From: Mycolicibacterium neoaurum VKM Ac-1815D
GTDB lineage: Bacteria; Actinomycetota; Actinomycetes; Mycobacteriales; Mycobacteriaceae
DNA: 64,000 nucleotides
Direction: 5' to 3'
NCBI RefSeq assembly: GCF_000317305.3
Contig: NC_023036.2
Coordinates: forward strand, 4,216,001 to 4,280,000
The position numbers were made by a program, and so were the translations under genes. This document shows positions 57,925 through 64,000 of the stretch, in pieces. Under the pieces are notes generated by a model. That model ran no database searches and had not been told where the DNA came from. It saw nothing but the letters and a program-made list of their open reading frames with translations. Every line of letters begins with the position of its first letter. Positions within the stretch are counted from its first letter, which is position 1.

Positions 57925-60713
57925 GGGACGCTCTGCGGGCGGCGGGCATCGCAGACGTCCGTGTCGACGGCACCTCACGAGCCCTGTACTCCTCCGACGC
58001 TTCGCTGTACCGCGTCACCCCGCAGGCCGTGGTCTTCCCCGCCCACCCCGACGAGGTCGCCGCGGCCCTGTCGGTATGTCGCGATCGAGGTGTTCCGCTG
58101 ACCGCCCGCGGCGCCGGCACATCCATCGCCGGTAATGCCGTCGGGCCCGGCGTGGTGCTGGACTTCAGCCGCCACCTCAACAAGGTCGTCTCGGTCGACC
58201 CGGAAAGCCGTATCGCCGTCGTGCAACCCGGTGTCGTGCAGGCCGCGCTGCAACGGGCGGCCGCACCACACCGGTTGCGCTTCGGCCCCGATCCGTCGAG
58301 CCACACCCGCTGCACCATCGGCGGCATGATCGGCAACAACGCCTGCGGGTCACGGGCGCTGGGCTACGGCCGCACCTCCGACAACATCGCCGGGCTACGG
58401 GTGCTCACCGCCGCCGGTGACGAACTCGTCCTGGGCCCCGGACAGTCGACATCGCCGGCGCTCGACGAGCTGGCCGCGATCACCCGCGCCGGCCTGTCGA
58501 CCATCCGCACCCAATTCGGCCGGTTCGGTCGGCAGGTTTCGGGCTATGCCCTGGAAAACCTCCTGCCGGAGAACACCTTCGACGTCGCGCGGCTGATGGC
58601 CGGCAGCGAGGGCACCCTGGCGGTGCTCACCGAGGCCACGGTGCGACTGGTCGGCGAACCCGCCCACCGCATGCTTGTCGTGCTGGGCTACCCCGATATC
58701 GCGACCGCCGGGGACGCGACACCGGCCATCCTCGAGCACCGCCCCACCGCCTGTGAGGGAATCGACTCGCGCATCGTCGACATCGTCAGGGAACGCAAGG
58801 GCCCCCGCGCCGTGCCGCCGTTACCCGGCGGGGCGGCCTGGGTTTTCGTCGAGGTCGTGGGTGACACCCACGCCGAGGTCGAACAGCGAGCCGCACGTGT
58901 GGGAACCAGCTGTGCAGCAACCGATTTCCTTGTGGTCGACCATCCGGTGCAGGCGGCGGCGCTGTGGCGCATCCGCGAGGACGGCGCCGGCCTGTCGGCG
59001 CGCAGCGTGCGGGACCGGCCCGCGCATGCGGGCTGGGAGGATGCCGCCGTCCCGCCCGAGCGACTCGGCGCCTACCTGCGCGATTTCGACGCCCTGTTGA
59101 CCGAGTTCGACGTGACGGGAATGCCCTACGGTCATTTCGGCGACGGCTGCATGCACGTGCGCATCGACCTGCCGCTGGACCGCCCCGGCGGCACCGCGGT
59201 GTTCCGTGAATTCCTGCTCGCAGCAGCCGATTTGGTGGTCGGTTACGGCGGATCGCTGTCCGGAGAGCACGGCGACGGCCGCGCCCGCTCGGAACTGTTG
59301 GACAAGATGTACTCCCCGGAGGCGCTGGCCTTGCAGGCCGCGGTGAAGCGGGCCTTCGATCCGGGCAACCTGCTCAATCCCGGGGTGATCGTCGATCCGG
59401 CACCGCTGGATGCCGACCTGCGCATCCCGGCGGCCCCGCTGGTGCGCCAGAAGCTGGCATTGGCTTACCGCCATGACGGAGGAAACTTCACCCAGGCCGT
59501 GCACCGCTGCACCGGAGTCGGCAAGTGCCGCGCCGACAACACCGGCACCGGCGGCGTGATGTGCCCGTCGTATCTGGCCACCCGTGAGGAGAAGGACTCG
59601 ACCCGCGGGCGGGCCAGGGTGCTGCAGGAGATGATCAACGGCACCGACGTGCGCGGCGGATGGCGCGCACCCGAGGTGCACGCGGCACTGGACCTGTGCC
59701 TGTCCTGCAAGGGATGTGCCTCCGATTGTCCGACCGGTGTGGATATGGGCTCCTACAAGTCCGAGGTCCTCTACCAGAGCTACCGGGGTCGGCTGCGCCC
59801 GGCGTCGCACTACTCACTGGGCTGGCTGCCCCGCTGGGCGGCGCTGGCCCGCATCGCTCCCGGTGTGGTCAACACCGCCGCCCGCTGGGGCGGCCGGGCG
59901 GGGCTGGCCGCCGCCGGTGTCGACCATCGCAGGCATATCCCGGCGTTCGCGCCCAGGAGTTTTCGGTCCTGGTTCGCCGCCAACGTGCCCGCCGACGCTC
60001 CCGGTGACGAGGTGGTGCTCTTCGTCGACACGTTCACCGACCACTTCACCCCGGAGGTCGGGGTCGCCACCGTGCGGGTGCTGCAGGACGCCGGTTACTC
60101 GCCCCGCCTGACCCGCCGACGGCAATGCTGCGGGCTGACCTGGATATCGACCGGCCAACTCGATACCGCGCGCCGCGTGCTGGGACGCACCGTGGCGGCG
60201 TTGCGGCCCTTCGCCGATCGCGGTGTGCCGGTGGTCGGCATGGAGCCCTCGTGCACCGCGGTACTGCGCGCCGATGCCGCCGAACTGCTGGACTCCCCCG
60301 CCGCCGCCACCGTTGCGGGGGCGACGCGCACGCTGGCCGAGTTGCTGACCGCGCGCGGCTGGGCGCCGCCGTCGATGCAGGGCAGCCGGGTCGTGGCGCA
60401 GCCGCATTGTCACCACCACTCCGTGATGGGGTGGGCCGACGATGCCGCGCTGTTGACCACCGCCGGTGCCGAGGTGGTCCGACTCGGCGGATGTTGCGGC
60501 CTGGCCGGCAATTTCGGTGTGGAGAAGGGACACTACGAGGTGTCGGTCGCGGTCGCCGAGCAGCAACTGCTCCCCGCCGTGCGGGCCGCGGACCCCAATA
60601 CCGCGGTACTGGCCGACGGTTACTCGTGCCGCACCCAGCTCTCGGATCTGTCCGACCGGCGCGGACTGCACCTTGCGCAACTGTTGGCGGCGCGGCTACC
60701 CGATCGACCGTAA
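57918..60713 (+). CDS. FAD-linked oxidase with C-terminal Fe-S/CCG domain (2-hydroxyacid dehydrogenase-like)
   Basis: 931-aa multidomain oxidoreductase of the GlcD-GlpC fusion type (as in YdiJ and D-lactate or D-2-hydroxyglutarate dehydrogenases). FAD_binding_4 spans about residues 36-172 (LTARGAGTSIAGNAVGPG, IGGMIGNNACGSRALGYG); the FAD-oxidase C domain follows to about 505 with GHFGDGCMHVR. Two 4Fe-4S clusters are suggested by CTGVGKC (about 531) and CLSCKGCASDCPTG (about 594-606). Two CCG motifs (QCCGLTW, GCCGLAGNFG) end the protein. Electrons probably pass to the quinone pool. Substrate is not determined; regulator and family suggest a hydroxy acid. Leaderless start at 57918. Confidence 0.9.
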   Translation: MLRDALRAAGIADVRVDGTSRALYSSDASLYRVTPQAVVFPAHPDEVAAALSVCRDRGVPLTARGAGTSIAGNAVGPGVVLDFSRHLNKVVSVDPESRIAVVQPGVVQAALQRAAAPHRLRFGPDPSSHTRCTIGGMIGNNACGSRALGYGRTSDNIAGLRVLTAAGDELVLGPGQSTSPALDELAAITRAGLSTIRTQFGRFGRQVSGYALENLLPENTFDVARLMAGSEGTLAVLTEATVRLVGEPAHRMLVVLGYPDIATAGDATPAILEHRPTACEGIDSRIVDIVRERKGPRAVPPLPGGAAWVFVEVVGDTHAEVEQRAARVGTSCAATDFLVVDHPVQAAALWRIREDGAGLSARSVRDRPAHAGWEDAAVPPERLGAYLRDFDALLTEFDVTGMPYGHFGDGCMHVRIDLPLDRPGGTAVFREFLLAAADLVVGYGGSLSGEHGDGRARSELLDKMYSPEALALQAAVKRAFDPGNLLNPGVIVDPAPLDADLRIPAAPLVRQKLALAYRHDGGNFTQAVHRCTGVGKCRADNTGTGGVMCPSYLATREEKDSTRGRARVLQEMINGTDVRGGWRAPEVHAALDLCLSCKGCASDCPTGVDMGSYKSEVLYQSYRGRLRPASHYSLGWLPRWAALARIAPGVVNTAARWGGRAGLAAAGVDHRRHIPAFAPRSFRSWFAANVPADAPGDEVVLFVDTFTDHFTPEVGVATVRVLQDAGYSPRLTRRRQCCGLTWISTGQLDTARRVLGRTVAALRPFADRGVPVVGMEPSCTAVLRADAAELLDSPAAATVAGATRTLAELLTARGWAPPSMQGSRVVAQPHCHHHSVMGWADDAALLTTAGAEVVRLGGCCGLAGNFGVEKGHYEVSVAVAEQQLLPAVRAADPNTAVLADGYSCRTQLSDLSDRRGLHLAQLLAARLPDRP

Positions 60714-60715
60714 TG

Positions 60716-61390
60716 TCATACCGGGTTGGCCCAGCTCCGCAGCTCGCCGGTCATCGACCGGACCGACGCGGGTTCGGGGATCCCCGGATCGCAGTCGGGC
60801 GCACGCTGCGGGGTGCCGTAGGTGACCGACAGCGGCACCACACCGGCCCACGCCCCGGCGGCGATGTCCTCGTCCGGATCTTCCGGCCAATCATCGCTGA
60901 CCTTGAGCGACCAGTTGTCGGCCGTGATCGGCAACCGCAGCGCCAGACTCGCGGCGAGTTCGCGGCGCGTGCTGACGCGCAGCTCGGACACCCGGCCGGG
61001 GATGAACGCGTCGGTCAGCGCCTCCAACACCGGCAGCTTGTCGGCGTCGGCGATCGGTTCGAAGCTGCCGTACAGGGCGGCGCTGCGGTAGTGGAACGAG
61101 GATTCGAAGCCGCTGCGGGCGATCACGACGCCGTCGAGCGTCGTCACCGAGACGGCGGCGGGTACGCCGGCGGACAGCGCGCGCAGCCACGGTGACCCGG
61201 TGGACCCGTGGATCACCAGATCGTCACCGAGGCGGGCGAATCCGATGGGGAACGCCACGGGGTGTCCGTCGCGGATCAATGCCACCGTGGCCAGCGGTGT
61301 GCTGTCGAGCAATTGATCCAGACCGGCGCGGTCGGTGCGCTGCTTCTCCCGCAACCGGGTGACCGTGGTGGAGGGCGTTTCGGTGCTCAC
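60716..61390 (-). CDS. Pyridoxamine 5'-phosphate oxidase-like flavin/F420-binding protein
   Basis: 224-aa split-barrel protein. The N-terminal half shows FARLGDDLVIHGSTGSPWLR and VVIARSGFESSFHYRSAALYGSF, typical of PNPOx-like flavin- or heme-binding proteins near Rv-type NimA/5-nitroimidazole-like families. Catalytic role is not clear. GTG 61390 fits the VSTETPSTTVTRLREK N-terminus; the frame is open to 61426. It is convergent with the oxidoreductase, only 2 nt between stops, and downstream of the isochorismatase-like gene (45 nt). Confidence 0.82.
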   Translation of the reverse strand: MSTETPSTTVTRLREKQRTDRAGLDQLLDSTPLATVALIRDGHPVAFPIGFARLGDDLVIHGSTGSPWLRALSAGVPAAVSVTTLDGVVIARSGFESSFHYRSAALYGSFEPIADADKLPVLEALTDAFIPGRVSELRVSTRRELAASLALRLPITADNWSLKVSDDWPEDPDEDIAAGAWAGVVPLSVTYGTPQRAPDCDPGIPEPASVRSMTGELRSWANPV

Positions 61391-61435
61391 GCTGCACAGC
61401 TTGGCCGGTCCGGGCGGGTTTCGCACCGGGTTTTC

Positions 61436-62032
61436 TCAGTCAGGTATGGCTGCGGCGTCGGGAACGACGATCGCGAACAGGTCGCTCAGCGCGGCCAGGC
61501 TTGCCGATTGCAGTGCCGCGGCGGGCACGTCTGCGCCGTCGGGACCCGGCAGCGACCGGGTCGCCGTCGCGGCGGCCACCACGGTCGGCGCGTATCCGAG
61601 GTTGAATGCGCCGCGCGCGGTGGAGTTGATGCACATGTGCGTCATGAACCCGGCCACGACCAGATCGGTGGCGCCCACGGCCTTGAGCCGGTCGTCGAGA
61701 TCGGTCTGGACGAACGAGTTCGGGTACTGCTTGACCACCACCGGCTCACCGTCGCGAGGCGCGACCGCGTCGACGATCGCGCCGACCTCGGCGGTGATGT
61801 CGTAGGGCGAACCCACCCCGCCGTTGTGCTGGATGTGGATCACCGGGATGCCCGCGCTGCGGGCGCGATCCAGCAGTACCGCGGTCTGCTCGAGCGCGGC
61901 CTGTACACCGTCGAGCTCCATCACGCCATAGGTATAGGTGTTCTGGCAGTCGACCAGCACCAGCGCCGAGTCCTTCAGCGGCCGCGGTGCGGCGGGCAGA
62001 TCTTCCAGGTTGCGCAGGGTGGGGCGACTCAT
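61436..62032 (-). CDS. Isochorismatase-like cysteine hydrolase
   Basis: 198-aa hydrolase of the isochorismatase/nicotinamidase-like superfamily. The catalytic triad is Asp28 (LVLVDCQNTY), Lys101 (VVVKQYPNSF) and Cys134 (FMTHMCINSTARG), so it is likely active, but the substrate (amide, carbamoyl or isochorismate) cannot be told. ATG 62032 matches the family. It is probably co-transcribed with the PNPOx-like gene 45 nt downstream. Confidence 0.9.
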   Translation of the reverse strand: MSRPTLRNLEDLPAAPRPLKDSALVLVDCQNTYTYGVMELDGVQAALEQTAVLLDRARSAGIPVIHIQHNGGVGSPYDITAEVGAIVDAVAPRDGEPVVVKQYPNSFVQTDLDDRLKAVGATDLVVAGFMTHMCINSTARGAFNLGYAPTVVAAATATRSLPGPDGADVPAAALQSASLAALSDLFAIVVPDAAAIPD

Positions 62033-62124
62033 GGCCTCAGCCTAGTGAGGTGCGTTCCGCGGTAGTACTCCCTCAACGGCTAGTTTCGCGGCATGGTCCG
62101 TCCCGCCTCTGCAAGACTCGGACG

Positions 62125-62589
62125 ATGACCGATACCCCACCACCGCGCACCGGCGGCAGTGAGATCGAGGTGTTACGGGGGTTCCTCGACTATCTGCGCA
62201 CCTCCATCGCGGCCAAGGTCGACGGCGCTCCCGAACCGCAGGTGCGCACCGCGTTGGTGCCCTCGGGCACCAACCTGCTGGGTCTGCTGAACCACCTGAT
62301 CTTCGTGGAGCGGTGGATCTTCCTCGGCGCCAACGTCTCCGATTGGTCGGCGACCTTCACCGCCGCCTCCGATGACACCGTCGCCGACGTGGTGCAGCGT
62401 TACCGGGCGACGGTGGCGCAGGCCAACGACGTGCTCGACCGATGCGCCGACCTCACCGAATCGGTGGTGACCGGTAAGAAGTCGCCCAGCGCGCGATGGG
62501 CGCTGACCCACATGATCGAGGAGACCGGCAGGCACGCCGGGCATGCCGACATCCTGCGTGAGCTGATCGACGGTTCGACCGGCCGGTAA
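62125..62589 (+). CDS. DinB/DUF664-family protein
   Basis: 154-aa four-helix-bundle protein of the DinB-like (DUF664) group, the fold used by mycothiol- and bacillithiol-dependent enzymes. Three metal-binding histidines are suggested: LLNHLIFVERW, WALTHMIEETGRHAGH. No catalytic assignment can be made. ATG 62125 matches the family; no strong Shine-Dalgarno is seen. Divergent from the isochorismatase-like gene. Confidence 0.86.
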   Translation: MTDTPPPRTGGSEIEVLRGFLDYLRTSIAAKVDGAPEPQVRTALVPSGTNLLGLLNHLIFVERWIFLGANVSDWSATFTAASDDTVADVVQRYRATVAQANDVLDRCADLTESVVTGKKSPSARWALTHMIEETGRHAGHADILRELIDGSTGR

Positions 62590-62619
62590 CCCCCGGAGCA
62601 GAATGCGTTGCGAGGCGTG

Positions 62620-62664
62620 GTACTACCGGCAGTATCACTGGCGGGCCAGTACTACCGGCAGTAC
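62620..62664. repeat. Repeated quasi-palindrome between dinB-like and cysQ
   Basis: The 15-mer GTACTACCGGCAGTA occurs at 62620-62634 and again at 62649-62663, 29 bp apart. Each copy is nearly palindromic (arms GTACT and AGTAC around CCGG, two mismatches). A related half, GGTAGTAC, lies at 62061-62068 between the isochorismatase-like and DinB-like genes. They could be regulator-binding sites. The 125-nt gap holds nothing else notable. Confidence 0.65.
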
Positions 62665-62714
62665 CACGGTTCAACTCGCTTTGTTGCCCGGAGAGCGTCG
62701 CCGCAGGCCAAATC

Positions 62715-63449
62715 TCACTCGAGCTTGGTGACCGTCAGCACCGCCTCGGCCAACTCGGGCCGGCACACGATGAGGTCGGGCAGCGAGACATCGGACTGGT
62801 TGTAGACCAACGGTGAACCGTCGATGCGGGAGGTGAACAGCCCGGCGGCCCGCGCGACCGCAACCGGGGCCGCCGAATCCCACTCGTACTGTCCGCCTGC
62901 GTGCACGTACACATCGGAGATGCCCTGCACCACCGAGGCGACTTTGGCTCCTGCCGAACCCATTTCGACGAGCACTCCGCCCAGTGCGTCGCGTACCGCC
63001 AGCGCCACCGCAGGCGGACGGGTGCGTGAGACCACCACCCGGGGCGGACCCGGCTCGGCGGCCGGGGTGTCCACCGTCGGGGTGGCCAGCGTGACACCCT
63101 GTGCGGGCAGCGCGACCGCGCCGGCGACCAGCTCACCGCCCTCCCAGAGCGCCACGTGCACGGCCCAGTCGGTGCGCCCGAGCTCGGAGAACTCGCGGGT
63201 CCCGTCGAGCGGATCGACGATCCACACCCGTTCGGAGTTCAGCCGGACCAGGTCATCGGCGCCCTCCTCGGAAAGAACGGCGTCACCGGGCCGGTGCTCG
63301 GCCAGCGCGGACATCAGGAAGTCGTGGGACCGCTTGTCCCCTGCGGCCTTCCGATCCTTGGCCTCGGCCTCGGCGAACTCCTCCCGAACCCTGAGCAGCA
63401 GTTCGCCGGCTTCGGTGGCGAGCCGAGCCGCCAACTCGTGATCGGTCAC
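62715..63449 (-). CDS. cysQ: 3'-phosphoadenosine 5'-phosphate phosphatase CysQ
   Basis: 244-aa inositol-monophosphatase-fold enzyme that hydrolyses PAP (and possibly PAPS), recycling the by-product of sulfate assimilation. Metal sites are AVLSEEGADD and WIVDPLDGTREFSELG, with the C-terminal YEWDSAAPVAVARAAG. The GTG start at 63449 overlaps the cysNC stop by 4 nt, so it is coupled to the PAPS-forming kinase. In M. tuberculosis the known cysQ lies elsewhere, so the location differs. This protein is CysQ-like rather than IMP-like by the REF motif. Confidence 0.92.
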   Translation of the reverse strand: MTDHELAARLATEAGELLLRVREEFAEAEAKDRKAAGDKRSHDFLMSALAEHRPGDAVLSEEGADDLVRLNSERVWIVDPLDGTREFSELGRTDWAVHVALWEGGELVAGAVALPAQGVTLATPTVDTPAAEPGPPRVVVSRTRPPAVALAVRDALGGVLVEMGSAGAKVASVVQGISDVYVHAGGQYEWDSAAPVAVARAAGLFTSRIDGSPLVYNQSDVSLPDLIVCRPELAEAVLTVTKLE

Positions 63450-64000
63450 GACCGACTGCTTAGCAGGTCGACCACCTGTTGGGCCAACTCCTCCGGCGAC
63501 TGATCGGGCGTGAGCCGCAGATCGGGGTTCTTCGGCCGCTGGTAGGGGCTGTCGATGCCGGTGAAGTGGGTGATTTCACCACGGCGAGCTTTAGCGTAGA
63601 GACCCTTCGGGTCCCGGCGCTCGCAGTCCTCGAGCGGGGTGTCGCAGAACACCTCGAAGAAGTCGAAACCCTGCTCGGCGTGCACGGTGCGGGCGAGCTC
63701 ACGGTGCGCTTCCAGCGGGCTGATCGCCGGCACCAGCACGATCTGACCGGAATCGGCGAGCAACGTCGCGATGTGGGCCAACCGGCGCAGGTTCTCGGCC
63801 CGGTCGTCCATCGAGAAACCGAGATCGGCGTTCAGCCCGTGGCGCAGGTTGTCTCCGTCGAGCACATAGGCCGGACGGCCTGCCGCCAACAGCTTCTGCT
63901 CCACGAGCATTGCCACCGAGGACTTCCCGGAGCCGGACAATCCGGTGAACCAGACCGTCGACCCCTTCGACAGTCGGTCATCGGCGGTGACCAGGTTCTG
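63446..64000 (-). CDS. cysN: Sulfate adenylyltransferase subunit 1/adenylylsulfate kinase CysNC (C-terminal kinase part)
   Basis: C-terminal 184 residues of a protein that continues beyond the right edge. It holds the APS-kinase domain: Walker A GLSGSGKSSVAM, VLDGDNLRHGLNADLGFS and AHRELARTVHAEQGFDFFEV. The visible upstream linker (QNLVTADDRLSKGSTVWF) joins it, in the mycobacterial bifunctional CysNC, to the GTPase of ATP sulfurylase, which lies outside the window. It makes PAPS from APS. The stop overlaps the cysQ start by 4 nt. Stating CysN rests on family knowledge; only the kinase domain is seen. Confidence 0.93.
   Translation of the reverse strand, partial: QNLVTADDRLSKGSTVWFTGLSGSGKSSVAMLVEQKLLAAGRPAYVLDGDNLRHGLNADLGFSMDDRAENLRRLAHIATLLADSGQIVLVPAISPLEAHRELARTVHAEQGFDFFEVFCDTPLEDCERRDPKGLYAKARRGEITHFTGIDSPYQRPKNPDLRLTPDQSPEELAQQVVDLLSSRS

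Noticed and set aside
49700..64000. Genomic island or prophage flanked by the tRNA-Arg gene
   Set aside because: No integrase, no repeat of the tRNA 3' end and no base-composition shift were seen; genes look native.

Overview
The window is a stretch of core chromosome from a rapidly growing Mycobacterium (Mycolicibacterium). GC content is high, GTG starts are common, and 4-nt start/stop overlaps are frequent. Proteins match mycobacterial families closely, including NucS, a fused b-delta ATP synthase subunit, a MurA with Asp at position 117 and a Rho with a large N-terminal insertion. Around 22620-22700 the 16S rRNA has the short helix-18 form typical of rapid growers. From memory, the gene order is that of the M. 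tuberculosis glgP-to-cysN block in inverted orientation, with several accessory genes inserted. No prophage, insertion sequence, CRISPR array or integron was seen.

Layout. 1-5461: alpha-glucan metabolism (glgP partial on minus; glgE-glgB on plus). 5547-8923: a thioredoxin-like/TPR protein, a DUF3817 membrane protein and fadA4, divergent from methylmalonyl-CoA epimerase; then a small zinc-ribbon protein. 8940-12565: nucS, a class III nucleotide cyclase and a glutaminase-STAS protein. 12588-15494: a large secreted protein, a small lipoprotein candidate and a DedA protein. 15702-17689: the adaptive alkylation-repair pair ada/alkA-ogt. 17729-23480: the rRNA operon (16S-23S-5S on minus) with its terminator, leader and two promoters, directly downstream of murA. 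24809-25390: PduO-type cobalamin adenosyltransferase.

25404-38141 (minus): one long run with rpmE, prfA, prmC, a Sua5-family gene and wecA, then atpI-like, atpB, E, F, FH, A, G, D, C and a DUF2550 gene. It joins translation termination, tRNA modification and lipid-linked glycan initiation to the F-ATP synthase. 38280-40591: a fadD-type ligase divergent from a TetR regulator. 40657-49315 (minus): argS-lysA-hom-thrC-thrB, coupled by short overlaps, then rho with its own long leader. 49418-49493: tRNA-Arg(CCG), followed by the only textbook U-tract terminator I found.

49648-64000 is the accessory-rich end. It holds a TetR-SDR pair with an operator-like palindrome, a glutaminyl-peptide cyclotransferase, a small secreted protein, an F420-type luciferase-like oxidoreductase, and a NarL-type two-component system with a DUF4097 membrane protein. 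These are followed by an Rrf2 regulator, a GntR regulator divergent from a 931-aa FAD/Fe-S oxidoreductase, a PNPOx-like protein, an isochorismatase-like hydrolase, a DinB-like protein, and cysQ coupled to cysNC (partial).

No gene cluster here is clearly a wholly new system. The most interesting signals are two GntR-type palindromes covering a leaderless start codon (57896-57924), an Asn/Gln-rich prion-like segment in Rho, a set of perfect long hairpins between convergent genes, and a repeated quasi-palindrome at 62620-62664.
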